Below, one piece after another: positions 44,703 to 55,084 of a DNA stretch of 64,000 bases. A program made the position numbers and the translations under genes. Under the pieces are notes generated by a model. That model searched no databases. It saw only the letters and a program-made list of their open reading frames with translations, and was not told where the DNA came from. Each line of letters begins with the position of its first letter. The first letter of the stretch is position 1. The DNA is from Devosia naphthalenivorans (GTDB lineage: Bacteria > Pseudomonadota > Alphaproteobacteria > Rhizobiales > Devosiaceae). The stretch covers positions 248,001 to 312,000 of the forward strand of contig NZ_PYVW01000002.1 of assembly GCF_003056355.1 (NCBI RefSeq). The letters are read 5' to 3'.

Positions 44703-46325
44703 TCATGGCGCGACAGGGGGATCCAACGATGTTGTGCCGATCTCTGCCACGTCGAAGGCCGCTGCCATCAGGGCCTTTGTGTAGTCCGATCGGGGCGCCA
44801 GGAAGATGTCATTGGCGGGGCCGTGTTCGACGATTTTGCCATTGCGCATGACGATCAACTGGTTGGCGAGCGCCCGAACCACCTTGAGGTCATGAGAGAT
44901 GAACATGTAGGTCAGCCCATGGCTCTGCTGGATATCGCGTAGCAGATCGACGACCTGGGCCTGAATGGAGACATCCAGCGCCGATGTGGGTTCGTCCAGC
45001 ACGACGAATTTGGGCTCCAGCACCAGGGCGCGGGCTATGGCAATGCGCTGGCGCTGGCCGCCGGAGAATTCATGCGGATAGCGGAAGCGCGCTTCGGGCG
45101 GCAGGCCCACTTCTCCGAGCGCCTTGACGACGCGTTCGTCGCGTTGGGCAGCGGTGAGCCGGGGCATGTGGACGGCAAGGCCCTCACCGATGATGCGGTC
45201 GACCGACAGGCGCGGGCTGAGCGAGCCGAAGGGGTCCTGAAAAACGATCTGCATATCGGCGCGCAAGGGGCGCATGGCTTTCCAGGAGCGGCCCTGAACC
45301 TCGTTGCCCAGGACGACGATGCGGCCATCGGAGGGGATGAGGCGGAGGAGGGCGTAGCCGAGCGTCGACTTGCCCGAGCCGCTTTCGCCGACGACGCCGA
45401 GCGTTTCGCCGCGGCGGATGGAGAGGTCGATGCCGTCGACGGCCTTGATGTGGCCCACCGTGCGGCGGAACAGGCCGCGCTTGATGGGGAACCATACCTT
45501 GAGGTCAGCGACGTCGACGATGGAGGGGGCCGATGGGTCGGAAGCCGGTGGCGTGCCGCGCGGCTCGGCGGCGAGGAGGTGGCGGGTATAGGCGTGTTGC
45601 GGATTGGCAAAGAGCGGTGCGACGGGGCCGGTTTCGACGATCTCCCCCTTGGTCATGACGCAGACCCGGTCGGCGATCTTTTGCACTATGCCCAGATCAT
45701 GGGTGATGAAGAGCATGGCCATGCCCATGCTCTGCTGCAGGCTTTTGAGCAGGCTCAGGATTTGTGCCTGAACGGTGACGTCTAGGGCGGTGGTGGGCTC
45801 GTCGGCGATCAGCAGGTCCGGCTCGTTGGCGAGCGCCATGGCGATCATGACGCGCTGGCGCTGGCCGCCGGAAAGCTGGTGCGGGTAGGCGCCGAGGCGG
45901 CTGGCAGGATCGGGAATGCCGACTGCGTCGAGCAGTTCGATGGTGCGAGCGCGGGCGGCGGTGGTGCGCATGCCCCGGTGGATGGCCAGCACTTCGCCAA
46001 TCTGGCGCTCGACCGTGTGGACCGGATTGAGCGAGCTCATCGGCTCCTGAAAGATCATCGAAATGTCGTTGCCGCGAACGGCACGTAGCTCTGCCGGCGA
46101 AGCGGTGATGAGGTCCTGGCCCTTGAACAGGATCTGGCCGGAGAACTGTGCAGAGGGCGGGAGCAGTTTGAGGACGGACAGGGCGGTGACGGATTTGCCG
46201 GAGCCGCTTTCGCCAACGAGCGCGACGGTTTCACCCGGGGCAACGTCGAAGGAGAGGTTTTTCGTCGCGTCGTTGGCGCCGAAGCGAATGGTGAGGTCGC
46301 GAATGGAGAGGAGGGGGGTGGTCAT
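44703..46325 (-). CDS. yejF: Dual ATP-binding protein of the Yej importer
   Basis: 540 residues with two complete nucleotide-binding domains. The first has Walker [16 protein letters not shown], signature [16 protein letters not shown] and Walker [15 protein letters not shown]. The second has [31 protein letters not shown] and [14 protein letters not shown]. The fused layout and the wording [24 protein letters not shown] are typical of YejF. It is separated from yejE by 319 bases filled with repeats, which breaks the usual tight B-E-F spacing. Confidence 0.92.
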   Translation of the reverse strand: MTTPLLSIRDLTIRFGANDATKNLSFDVAPGETVALVGESGSGKSVTALSVLKLLPPSAQFSGQILFKGQDLITASPAELRAVRGNDISMIFQEPMSSLNPVHTVERQIGEVLAIHRGMRTTAARARTIELLDAVGIPDPASRLGAYPHQLSGGQRQRVMIAMALANEPDLLIADEPTTALDVTVQAQILSLLKSLQQSMGMAMLFITHDLGIVQKIADRVCVMTKGEIVETGPVAPLFANPQHAYTRHLLAAEPRGTPPASDPSAPSIVDVADLKVWFPIKRGLFRRTVGHIKAVDGIDLSIRRGETLGVVGESGSGKSTLGYALLRLIPSDGRIVVLGNEVQGRSWKAMRPLRADMQIVFQDPFGSLSPRLSVDRIIGEGLAVHMPRLTAAQRDERVVKALGEVGLPPEARFRYPHEFSGGQRQRIAIARALVLEPKFVVLDEPTSALDVSIQAQVVDLLRDIQQSHGLTYMFISHDLKVVRALANQLIVMRNGKIVEHGPANDIFLAPRSDYTKALMAAAFDVAEIGTTSLDPPVAP

Positions 46326-46397
46326 TTGCGTTCACCCGCGATTTTGTGCCCGCACCGATCTGGTCCCCCCAGAGGGAAGGTCCTTGTCAGCCACGTC

Positions 46398-46599
46398 GTC
46401 ATTCCCGCGAAAGCGGGAATCCCACTTCCTTTCGGCACAAAAGTGAGATTCCCGCCTTCGCGGGAATGACGCGGTGGACTGGCATGACGACGTGGACGGG
46501 AATGACGCGGTGGAATTGAAAGGGACGGCAAAAGTCTGAGATCCGGGCCAGTCGGCCCCCACCCTTGATCCCTCCCCGCGAGGGGGAGGGTGTCGACTG
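46398..46599. repeat. Repeat block inside the yej operon (families B and A)
   Basis: The 319-base gap between yejE and yejF (46326-46644) holds no gene. It contains a family-B inverted pair (46398-46470), two degenerate GGGAATGACGCGGTGG-like follow-ups near 46463-46515, and the fourth family-A copy (46558-46599). Hairpins here would lie in the middle of the yejBEFA transcript and could lower or end expression before yejF. Confidence 0.85.
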
Positions 46600-46644
46600 C
46601 GAGCGTGGTGATAGCCCGATCTACATTTAGGGAAACGCTCCGGT

Positions 46645-47787
46645 TCATCCCATCGACTTTCTGGGGTCGAACGCATCGCGGACGGCTTCGCCGATGAAGA
46701 CCAGGAGGGTCATCATGATGGCGATGGTGAAAAAACCGGTGAGGCCGAGCCAGGGCGCCTGCAGATCGTTTTTGCCTTGGGCGAGGAGTTCGCCGAGCGA
46801 GGGAGAGCCGGGCGGCAGGCCGAAGCCCAGGAGATCGAGCGAGGTGAGCGTCACCACCGAGCCCGACAGGATGAAGGGCATGAAGGTGAGGGTCGCGACC
46901 ATCGCATTGGGCAAAAGGTGGCGAAACATGATGGTGAGATTGGAAACGCCGAGCGCGCGGGCGGCGGCGATGTATTCGAAATTGCGGCCGCGCAGGAATT
47001 CCGCGCGTACGATGCCCACCAGCGCAACCCAGGAGAAGAGCAGGAGGATGCCCAGGAGCACCCAGAAGCTCGGGGCGATCACCGAGGAGATGATCAGCAG
47101 CAGGTAGAGCGCCGGAATGGAGGTCCAGATTTCGATGAAGCGCTGAAACAGCAGATCCACCCAGCCGCCGAAATAGCCCTGCACGGCACCGGCGAAAACG
47201 CCGATGACGGATGAGAAAATGGTCAGTGTAAGGCCGAACAGGACGGAGATGCGGAATCCGTAGAGCAGGCGGGCTAGGACGTCGCGGCCGCGCTCGTCGG
47301 TGCCCAGCCAATGGTAATTGCCCCAATGGCAGTTTGGGTCCGCCGTCTGCTGGGGATAGCGGGCGCAGTTTTCTTCCCAGCTCATGAGCCAGCTCGGCGC
47401 AACCGATCCGGAATACGGCAGGTTGGTATCGACCGTCTGGTAGTTGAAGCGCACTGGCGGCCAAAGCGCCCAGCCATTGGCAGCGATATCGGAGGCGATG
47501 AAATCGTCCCGGTAGTTGGTGACGGCGAGAAAACCGCCGAATTTAGATTCGGGGTAGTCCACAAAGGCGGGGAACAACAGTTCGCCCTTGTAGGACACAA
47601 GAATTGGCCGGTCATTGGCGATGAACTCGGAGCCAAGCGTCGCCAGAAACAGCACAAGGAAAATCCAGAGCGACCACCAGCCGCGCCGGTTGGCCTTGAA
47701 ATTGGCCCAACGGCGCTGATTAAGCGGGGAAAGGAAGCGGTTGCGCGGCGTTTCGACGACGGCCGCTTCTTGCGTCATCTCCGTCAT
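46645..47787 (-). CDS. yejE: Yej importer permease E
   Basis: 380 residues. A cytoplasmic tail FLSPLNQRRWANFKANRRGW leads to helix 1 (WWSLWIFLVLFLATLGSEFI). The YejE-specific large periplasmic loop follows (NDRPILVSYKGELLFPAFVD, CARYPQQTADPNCHWGNYHW), then LGTDERGRDVLARLLYGFRI and the EAA loop YIAAARALGVSNLTIMFRHL. The C-terminus ends FIGEAVRDAFDPRKSMG. It forms the permease pair with YejB; the start overlaps the yejB stop by four bases (ATGA). Confidence 0.93.
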   Translation of the reverse strand: MTEMTQEAAVVETPRNRFLSPLNQRRWANFKANRRGWWSLWIFLVLFLATLGSEFIANDRPILVSYKGELLFPAFVDYPESKFGGFLAVTNYRDDFIASDIAANGWALWPPVRFNYQTVDTNLPYSGSVAPSWLMSWEENCARYPQQTADPNCHWGNYHWLGTDERGRDVLARLLYGFRISVLFGLTLTIFSSVIGVFAGAVQGYFGGWVDLLFQRFIEIWTSIPALYLLLIISSVIAPSFWVLLGILLLFSWVALVGIVRAEFLRGRNFEYIAAARALGVSNLTIMFRHLLPNAMVATLTFMPFILSGSVVTLTSLDLLGFGLPPGSPSLGELLAQGKNDLQAPWLGLTGFFTIAIMMTLLVFIGEAVRDAFDPRKSMG

Positions 47788-48881
47788 ACTTCGCGGCTTT
47801 CGAAATCAAGACGCGGATCGACCCACATATAGGCCAGGTCCGAGATCAGCGAAATGGCGAGGCCGAGCAGGCTGAAGATGTAGAGCGTGGCAAAGACCAC
47901 CGGATAATCGCGGTTGGAAACCGATTCCAGACCCAGCAGGCCAAGGCCATCAAGCGAGAAGATGGTCTCGATGAGCAGGGAGCCCGAGAAGAACGCCGAG
48001 ATGAAAGCGGCCGGGAAGCTGGCGATGATCAGCATCATGGCGTTGCGGAAGACGTGGCCATAGAGCACCTGGCGCTCGGTCAGGCCCTTGGCGCGTGCGG
48101 TGGTGACATATTGCTTGCCGATCTCGTCGATGAAGGAATTCTTGGTCAGCAGCGTCGTGGTGGCGAAGGCGCCCAGGCCCATGGCGATGATGGGCAGCGT
48201 CATATGCCAGAAATAGTCGAGGATCTGCCGCCACCAGGGGAAGCTGTCGAACCCGGGCGAGGTGAGCCCCCGCAGGGGAAAAATCGACCAGAAGCTGCCG
48301 CCGGCAAACAGCACGATCAGCATGATGCCGATGAGAAAGCCGGGAATGGCATAGCCGATGATGACGATGGTGGACGTCCATACATCGAAGCGGGAGCCAT
48401 CGGTCACGGCCTTCTTGATGCCCAGGGGTATCGAGATGCCGTAGGCGATCAGCGTCATCCACAGCCCCAGAGAGATGGAGACCGGCATTTTCTCCTTGAT
48501 GAGGTCGATAACGGAGATGTCGCGATAGTAGCTGTCGCCAAAGTCGAAGCGGACATAGTTCCACAGCATCAGCCCAAAGCGCTCCAGCGGGGGCTTGTCG
48601 AAGCCGAACTGCTTTTCGATGCGGGCGACGAGATCGGGAGAGAGGCCCTGGCTGCCGCGATAACTGCCGCCGGAGCCGCCTTGCGCCGGCTGGCCAGCGA
48701 AATCCCCCTCCGCGCTGCCGGTAATGCGCTCCGTGATGGACTGGTTTTGCCCGGAAAGATTGGCCAGCGCCTGCTCGACGGGCCCGCCCGGGGCAAACTG
48801 GGTGATCAGGAAGGAGATCGCCATGATGCCGAAGACGGTCGGGATCATCAGCAGCAGGCGGCGAAGAATATAGGCGCCCAT
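47784..48881 (-). CDS. yejB: Yej importer permease B
   Basis: 365 residues. The N-terminus MGAYILRRLLLMIPTVFGIM, the FLITQFAPGGPVEQALANLS motif and a Gln/Gly-rich periplasmic insert (ITGSAEGDFAGQPAQGGSGG) characterise YejB. The EAA loop is YVTTARAKGLTERQVLYGHV, and the C-terminus ends DLAYMWVDPRLDFESREV. It heads the minus-strand yejB-E-F-A row; its promoter should lie in 48882-49080, divergent from the small gene at 49081. Confidence 0.93.
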   Translation of the reverse strand: MGAYILRRLLLMIPTVFGIMAISFLITQFAPGGPVEQALANLSGQNQSITERITGSAEGDFAGQPAQGGSGGSYRGSQGLSPDLVARIEKQFGFDKPPLERFGLMLWNYVRFDFGDSYYRDISVIDLIKEKMPVSISLGLWMTLIAYGISIPLGIKKAVTDGSRFDVWTSTIVIIGYAIPGFLIGIMLIVLFAGGSFWSIFPLRGLTSPGFDSFPWWRQILDYFWHMTLPIIAMGLGAFATTTLLTKNSFIDEIGKQYVTTARAKGLTERQVLYGHVFRNAMMLIIASFPAAFISAFFSGSLLIETIFSLDGLGLLGLESVSNRDYPVVFATLYIFSLLGLAISLISDLAYMWVDPRLDFESREV

Positions 48882-49080
48882 TCAATCCCCAAGGCAGACA
48901 CTTGTCCGATGCGAGCTAAGTCCGGCTCTCTTGTAGCGGCAAATCACCTTACAGTGAAACAGCTTACGCCGGATTGCAGCATTTTGCGGGTCAATTGGCA
49001 ATGCGAAGAGGGCGGAAGCCGTTTTGTTCTTGCTCCAGTTTGAGCCAGGCTTCAGGATCACGCCGTGATCGGAGAACATG

Positions 49081-49308
49081 ATGAGCTACCAGACCATCGT
49101 TCATGTGAAGGACCCCTCGGCCGCCCGTATATTGGTGGTTGCCCTGCGGGCGCACGGGTTTCACCCGCTCGAACAGGGCGAAGGCGGATTCCCGGGCGTG
49201 CCGAATCTCTTTGGGCAGGAGGGTGTGCCGGTGCAGGTTCCCGAAGACGAAGTGCGTGATGCAACCCTTCTGGCCGAAGATCTGTTGCGAGACATGGCGG
49301 CCTCATAA
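49081..49308 (+). CDS. Small DUF2007-like protein (75 aa)
   Basis: The start at the second of two adjacent ATGs (49081) is chosen because CGGAGAAC places GGAG 6 bases upstream. The product MSYQTIVHVKDPSAARILVV has the alternating strand-helix pattern of DUF2007 (putative signal-transducing) domains. A following turn resembles the conserved GGFPGVPNLFGQEGVPVQVP segment, where members usually have a 'gg.pg.fg..pv.V.v.e.d...A' pattern, and the last helix is ATLLAEDLLRDM. Function is unknown. It is divergent from yejB. Confidence 0.6.
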   Translation: MSYQTIVHVKDPSAARILVVALRAHGFHPLEQGEGGFPGVPNLFGQEGVPVQVPEDEVRDATLLAEDLLRDMAAS

Positions 49309-49435
49309 TTCGTAATGCCGCCATATTACTGTGCCTTGGCTCAGATGCGGACCGGGCGGTTGTATGCAGTTGTGGGTTTAGCTATAAGGCGGCACAGCTG
49401 TTAACCTTTTTTAAGCCTTCGGGCAGGAGCGAACC

Positions 49436-50080
49436 ATGAGGGTCTGGATGCGCGGAACGATGTCGGCTGCAGGAATTGGAGCGATGGCGCTGGTGCTGGC
49501 AGCGTGCCAGTCGACGGGGTCCAATACGGCCAATCTGAATACGATCGGCGCGCCGTCGCAAATTACGCCGGTGCAAAGCTCGACCGTGCAGCAGGGCACG
49601 CTACCCGCAATCGGCGCGACCGGTACTCCCGCTCCTGGCCTGGGTGGCCAGCCCGTCTTGGGCGGCGTTTCGACCACTCCGCAGATGGCCTCCGTCAGCC
49701 CCGGCATGACCGCGCCCGTCGCAACCACCACCACGCCTGGCACCCAGCCCGGCGGTTCGATGGTGTCGCTGGCCCCTCTTGCCCAGCCCAGCGCTGGCGG
49801 CATGAGCGCGGGCCCCGAAGGGGTGTGGAACGTGGTTGCGGGTTCGGACCAGTGCCGTCTCAATCTGCCCATGACTGCGAAGGCCGGCACCAGCTACTAT
49901 CGCGCCTCGGCTCCGGGCTGCAGTGTGCCCGGCCTGGCGTCGGTCAGCGGCTGGCAGCAGGTGGGCAGCCAGTTGCAGCTTTATGATGACAACGGCAACA
50001 TCGCGGCCTTCCTCGCACCAAGCGGCGGCCGTTACATAGGGACGATGGGTGGCGGCCAAGCCATCTCCATGGCCCGATAG
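49436..50080 (+). CDS. Inh/AprI-family protease-inhibitor lipoprotein
   Basis: 214 residues. The signal peptide ends in a lipobox (ALVLAAC), with lipidated Cys24. A Thr/Pro/Gly/Gln-rich linker covers about 25-125. The C-terminal domain has the beta-barrel pattern of the AprI/Inh inhibitors of serralysin-type metalloproteases: GPEGVWNVVAGSDQCRLNLP, YYRASAPGCSVPGLASVSGW and GGRYIGTMGGGQAISMAR, with two cysteines for the conserved disulfide. In alphaproteobacteria many such lipoproteins have no cognate protease nearby, and none is seen here; a role at the outer membrane is possible. An inverted repeat follows at 50104. Confidence 0.8.
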   Translation: MRVWMRGTMSAAGIGAMALVLAACQSTGSNTANLNTIGAPSQITPVQSSTVQQGTLPAIGATGTPAPGLGGQPVLGGVSTTPQMASVSPGMTAPVATTTTPGTQPGGSMVSLAPLAQPSAGGMSAGPEGVWNVVAGSDQCRLNLPMTAKAGTSYYRASAPGCSVPGLASVSGWQQVGSQLQLYDDNGNIAAFLAPSGGRYIGTMGGGQAISMAR

Positions 50081-50103
50081 CCGTCGGGTGATGCCGGTCT
50101 GCA

Positions 50104-50176
50104 AATTGTAGTCAGCTGCGCTTCCGGTGCTCACGTACTCAAGTACGCTGCGCTCCGGTTCTCGAAGACTACAATT
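50104..50176. repeat. Long inverted repeat after the Inh-like gene
   Basis: AATTGTAGTC (50104-50113) is complementary to GACTACAATT (50167-50176). Between them are the smaller palindrome CGTAC-TCAA-GTACG and two GCTGCGCT(T)CCGGT(G/T)CTC strings in direct orientation. The structure can fold into one large stem and probably ends transcription ahead of zapE. Confidence 0.7.
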
Positions 50177-50219
50177 TTCGACTCGGCCTGACCCGACTAC
50201 CGAGAGTTCGGCGTCCTAG

Positions 50220-51392
50220 TTGTCCGTTAAGCCCACAAATTTATCAGCTACCGGCCCCGTCAGTGCTGCCTACGCAGAGCTGGCGGGCAAGGGGGTTTTG
50301 AGTGCCGATCCGGCGCAGGTGGATGCGGCGCGTTTGCTGGATGGGGTGTTGGTGGGGCTGGTGGCGGGCCGGCCCAAGGGGCTTTTTGCTAAGCTGTTCG
50401 ACAAGCCGGAGCCGGTGCAGGGACTCTATCTTCATGGCGAGGTCGGGCGCGGCAAGACCATGCTGATGGATCTGTTCTATGCAGTTGTGCCCATCGCCGA
50501 AAAGCGGCGGGTGCATTTCCATGAGTTCATGGACGAAGTGCATGTTGGGATGGCGGCGTTTCGCAAGAGCGACAAGGGTCGCGATGCCGATCCGGTCGAG
50601 GCGGTGGTGCGGCCAATCGTCAAATCCGGGCTGCGGCTGCTGTGCCTCGATGAATTCCATGTGCACGACATTACCAATGCCATGCTGCTCTACCGGTTGT
50701 TCGAAAAGCTTTTCGCGCAGGGCGTGACGCTGGTCGCGACCTCCAATGTGGTGCCCGACGAGCTTTACAAGGATGGGCTCAACCGGCAGTTGTTCCTGCC
50801 TTTCATCGAGCTGTTGAAGCGGCACGTGACGGTCGCGTCGCTGCCGGCGGCGCAGGATTACCGGCGGCTCAAGTTCTCTGGACAGCAGGTCTATGCCTTT
50901 GGGAGCGGCCCCGAGGTGCGGGCGGCGATGGACCGGCTATGGCTTCGAATCACGGGTGGGGCCGCTGGCAAGCCGGACGTGGTGGAAAGCATCGGCCGGC
51001 AGATCGTGGTGCCGTTGGCGGCGATGGGCGCGGCGCGGTTCGGATTTTCAGACCTGTGCGAGAAGCCGCTTGGATCGCGCGATTTCGTGCGCATCGCCCA
51101 TGCCTTCGATTCCATCGTCATCGACAACGTGCCGCAAATGGATCGAACCCGGTCCAACGCGGCGAAGCGCTTTATCCTGCTGATCGACAATCTTTATGAC
51201 CGCGGCGTCAAGCTGGGCGCCAGCTTCGACGTTCCGCTCGAGCAATTGGGCAAGGACGACCGCACAGCGTTCGAGTTCCAGCGCACGGTGTCGCGACTGA
51301 TCGAAATGCAGTCCGAGGATTACCTGGCCAAGGGTCTGCGCGACGCGGATGAAGGCGCGGGCTCCCCCGCCGAAGCACAAGAGCAAAACTGA
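50220..51392 (+). CDS. zapE: Cell-division ATPase ZapE (AFG1-like)
   Basis: 390 residues from TTG 50220; no ATG start is available near the family start. The AAA+ domain has Walker A GEVGRGKTM (73-81), Walker B RLLCLDEFHVHD with Asp144-Glu145, and the family-specific VHFHEFMDEVHVGM after Walker A. Sensor regions include VTLVATSNVVPDELY KDGLNRQ and the C-terminal RDFVRIAHAFDSIVIDNVPQ. ZapE/AFG1 proteins associate with the Z-ring in enterobacteria; the mitochondrial homologues act in protein quality control. The position just before mdh is common in Rhizobiales. Confidence 0.92.
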   Translation: MSVKPTNLSATGPVSAAYAELAGKGVLSADPAQVDAARLLDGVLVGLVAGRPKGLFAKLFDKPEPVQGLYLHGEVGRGKTMLMDLFYAVVPIAEKRRVHFHEFMDEVHVGMAAFRKSDKGRDADPVEAVVRPIVKSGLRLLCLDEFHVHDITNAMLLYRLFEKLFAQGVTLVATSNVVPDELYKDGLNRQLFLPFIELLKRHVTVASLPAAQDYRRLKFSGQQVYAFGSGPEVRAAMDRLWLRITGGAAGKPDVVESIGRQIVVPLAAMGAARFGFSDLCEKPLGSRDFVRIAHAFDSIVIDNVPQMDRTRSNAAKRFILLIDNLYDRGVKLGASFDVPLEQLGKDDRTAFEFQRTVSRLIEMQSEDYLAKGLRDADEGAGSPAEAQEQN

Positions 51393-51529
51393 CGCGCGGC
51401 ACCTTGCCTTTCCGGCACGACCCCTTCGCCCATCAGCAAGGCCCGATCGCTGCTTTAGACGAAGGGTTCACTTGCCCCTCCCGGCGCGGAGGGTTAAGAG
51501 GTGCGCCAATTCAACGCAGACTGGGATGA

Positions 51530-52498
<969 letters not shown>

Positions 52499-52508
52499 CA
52501 GTCACGGA

Positions 52509-52586
52509 GTCATTCCCGCGAAAGCGGGGACCTCCGTTTCTCTCTATGGCATGGCCAATAGAGGTTCCCGCTTTCGCGGGAATGAC
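52509..52586. repeat. Paired inverted REP, family B
   Basis: GTCATTCCCGCGAAAGCGGG at the left and CCCGCTTTCGCGGGAATGAC at the right, between mdh and sucC. It may set apart mdh mRNA from the sucCD message. Confidence 0.85.
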
Positions 52587-52660
52587 GCAGTGGACTGAAA
52601 TAGTTGTGCGGTGCGTTGAGATTGATCCGGCGCCGTCCTGCCCACCCAAGGGGACTTTGA

Positions 52661-53860
52661 ATGAACATCCATGAACACCAGGCCAAAGAGCTTTTGAAGT
52701 CCTACGGTGCGCCGGTTGCGGCGGGCGTGGCGATTTTTTCGGCTGACGAGGCCGAGGCCGCGGCGCGCCAGCTTCCTGGCCCGCTTTATGTGGTCAAGAG
52801 CCAGATCCATGCGGGTGGCCGCGGCAAGGGCAAGTTTAGGGAACTCGGCCCCGATGCCAAGGGCGGTGTGCGCCTGGCCAAGACGATCGATGAAGTCGTC
52901 GCCTTCTCCAAGGAGATGCTGGGCAACACGCTGGTTACCAAGCAGACTGGCGACGCCGGCAAGCAGGTCAACCGCCTCTATATCGAAGACGGTGCCGATA
53001 TTGCCCGTGAGCTTTATTGCTCGCTGCTCGTCGATCGCAGCACCGGCCGCGTTTCCTTCGTGGTGTCCACCGAAGGCGGCATGGATATCGAAGCGGTGGC
53101 GCATGATACGCCCGAAAAGATCATCGCCGTCGATATCGACCCAACTACCGGCGTGACCGAGGCCAACGTTTCCGAGATCGTTACGGCGCTCAAGCTCGAT
53201 GGCGATGCCAAGGCCGACGCGGCCAAGCTGTTCCCGATCCTCTACAAGGCCTTCACCGAAACCGACATGAGCCTGTTGGAAGTGAACCCGCTGATCGTGA
53301 TGACCGACGGGCATTTGCGGGTCCTGGACGCCAAGGTGAGCTTCGACAACAATGCCGCGTTCCGCCACGAAGAGCTCAAGACGCTGCGTGATCTTTCCGA
53401 GGAAGACGCCAAGGAAATCGAGGCGTCCAAGTTCGACCTCGCCTATGTGGCGCTCGATGGCAATATCGGTTGCATGGTCAATGGCGCGGGTCTGGCCATG
53501 TCGACCATGGACATCATCAAGTTCTATGGCGCCGAGCCAGCCAACTTCCTCGACGTGGGTGGTGGCGCTTCCAAGGAGAAGGTGACGGCGGCGTTCAAGA
53601 TCATCACGGCCGATCCGGCGGTGAAGGGCATTCTCGTCAACATCTTCGGCGGTATCATGCGCTGCGACGTCATCGCCGAAGGCGTGATCGCTGCAGTCAA
53701 GGAAGTCGGGTTGCAGGTGCCGCTGGTGGTTCGTCTCGAAGGCACCAACGTCAAGGAAGGCAAGGCTATCCTCGATCAGTCCGGCCTCAACGTCATTTCC
53801 GCCGATGACCTCGATGACGCGGCGCAGAAGATCGTCACTGCCGTCAAGTCCGCTGCCTAA
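52661..53860 (+). CDS. sucC: Succinyl-CoA synthetase beta subunit
   Basis: 399 residues, an ATP-grasp enzyme. It begins [20 protein letters not shown], has [14 protein letters not shown] in the nucleotide-grasp region, [20 protein letters not shown] with the magnesium-binding Glu and Asp, and [20 protein letters not shown] and [16 protein letters not shown] from the CoA/phosphate domain. With SucD it makes ATP or GTP from succinyl-CoA. GGGGAC precedes the ATG; sucD follows after 24 bases with its own ribosome site. Confidence 0.97.
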   Translation: MNIHEHQAKELLKSYGAPVAAGVAIFSADEAEAAARQLPGPLYVVKSQIHAGGRGKGKFRELGPDAKGGVRLAKTIDEVVAFSKEMLGNTLVTKQTGDAGKQVNRLYIEDGADIARELYCSLLVDRSTGRVSFVVSTEGGMDIEAVAHDTPEKIIAVDIDPTTGVTEANVSEIVTALKLDGDAKADAAKLFPILYKAFTETDMSLLEVNPLIVMTDGHLRVLDAKVSFDNNAAFRHEELKTLRDLSEEDAKEIEASKFDLAYVALDGNIGCMVNGAGLAMSTMDIIKFYGAEPANFLDVGGGASKEKVTAAFKIITADPAVKGILVNIFGGIMRCDVIAEGVIAAVKEVGLQVPLVVRLEGTNVKEGKAILDQSGLNVISADDLDDAAQKIVTAVKSAA

Positions 53861-53884
53861 CGCCCTGCAAGAGAGACCAAACCA

Positions 53885-54790
53885 ATGTCGATTCTCGTCA
53901 ATAAAGACACCAAGGTTCTCGTTCAGGGCCTGACCGGCAAGACCGGAACGTTCCACACCGAACAGGCTCTGGCCTATTACGGCACCAAGATGGTCGGTGG
54001 CACCCATCCCAAGAAGGGTGGCGAATCCTGGTCGTCGGGTGTCGATGGAACCCAGTTGCCGATTTTCACCACCGTGGCCGAAGGCAAGGAGCGCACCGGC
54101 GCCAATGCCTCGGTAATCTATGTGCCGCCTCCGGGTGCCGCTGCTGCCATCGAGGAAGCCATCGACGCGGAAATCCCGCTGATCGTGTGCATCACCGAAG
54201 GCGTGCCGGTTCTCGACATGGTGCGGGTCAAGGCCAAGCTGGCAAAGAGCAAGTCGCGCCTGATCGGGCCGAACTGCCCCGGCGTGCTGACGCCGGAAGA
54301 ATGCAAGATCGGCATCATGCCCGGCTCCATCTTCTCCAAGGGCTCGGTGGGCATTGTTTCCCGCTCGGGCACGCTTACGTATGAAGCAGTGTTCCAGACA
54401 ACCAATGAAGGTCTTGGCCAGACCACTGCTGTCGGTATCGGCGGCGATCCGGTCAAGGGCACCGAATTCATCGATATGCTCGAAATGTTCCTCGCCGACG
54501 AAGCGACCAAGTCGATCATCATGATCGGCGAAATCGGTGGCTCGGCCGAGGAAGAGGCCGCGCAGTTCCTGATCGACGAAGCCAAGAAGGGCCGCAAGAA
54601 GCCAATGGCCGGTTTCATCGCTGGTTTGACGGCTCCTGCCGGTCGTACCATGGGCCATGCTGGCGCCGTAATTTCGGGCGGCAAGGGCGGCGCGGAAGAC
54701 AAGATTGCGGCGATGGAGGCAGCGGGTATCCGCGTGTCGAAATCACCGGCGCGGATCGGCCGGACGCTGGCTGAAGTATTGAAGGGCTAG
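53885..54790 (+). CDS. sucD: Succinyl-CoA synthetase alpha subunit
   Basis: 301 residues. The CoA-binding N-terminal domain has [20 protein letters not shown] and [40 protein letters not shown] and [17 protein letters not shown] are the ligase motifs, and the phosphorylated His258 lies in [31 protein letters not shown] precedes the ATG. A repeat-rich gap of about 300 bases separates it from sucA. Confidence 0.97.
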   Translation: MSILVNKDTKVLVQGLTGKTGTFHTEQALAYYGTKMVGGTHPKKGGESWSSGVDGTQLPIFTTVAEGKERTGANASVIYVPPPGAAAAIEEAIDAEIPLIVCITEGVPVLDMVRVKAKLAKSKSRLIGPNCPGVLTPEECKIGIMPGSIFSKGSVGIVSRSGTLTYEAVFQTTNEGLGQTTAVGIGGDPVKGTEFIDMLEMFLADEATKSIIMIGEIGGSAEEEAAQFLIDEAKKGRKKPMAGFIAGLTAPAGRTMGHAGAVISGGKGGAEDKIAAMEAAGIRVSKSPARIGRTLAEVLKG

Positions 54791-54799
54791 ATTGTGCCA

Positions 54800-54852
54800 A
54801 CGCCCTCGTGGTGAGGTGCGCTTCTTCAGCGCCTCGAACCAGGAGGGCGTGG
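54800..54852. repeat. Family-E repeat unit
   Basis: AACGCCCTCGTGG at the left and CCAGGAGGGCGTGG at the right form a stem just behind the sucD stop. This is a shortened version of the family-E pair. Confidence 0.7.
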
Positions 54853-54878
54853 AGCAAAGATGCGACCAATGTCGGTCG

Positions 54879-55041
54879 CGCTTCGGACACAGAACGGTGT
54901 TAGCCGTGGTGGTGCCCGAAGCGGTAAACGTGAATTGAGCCGTGGCCCTGCTCAGGGGTTGCTACACTTAACAGGATACTAAGGATAAGCGGTCAGTATC
55001 CGCACAAATCAGGGACCGCATGAAACCGGCCTCGGCCGGTT
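54879..55041 (+). promoter_or_regulatory. Structured leader region upstream of sucA
   Basis: No gene lies between sucD and sucA. The region holds two clear stems: CGCTTCGG (54879-54886) with CCGAAGCG (54916-54923), and AACCGGCC-TC-GGCCGGTT (55024-55041), the latter ending 43 bases before the sucA start. They may be part of a promoter/leader that controls the oxoglutarate dehydrogenase genes separately from sucCD. I recognise no known riboswitch class. Confidence 0.4.
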
Positions 55042-55084
55042 CGTTGAGAAGGATGGCGGGGCGTGGGCCTCGCGACAAAAAGCG

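Noticed and set aside
52544-54658. 704-codon minus-strand frame opposite sucC and sucD
   Set aside because: Antisense to two certain TCA-cycle genes; His/Asp/Gly-rich shadow translation without a family.
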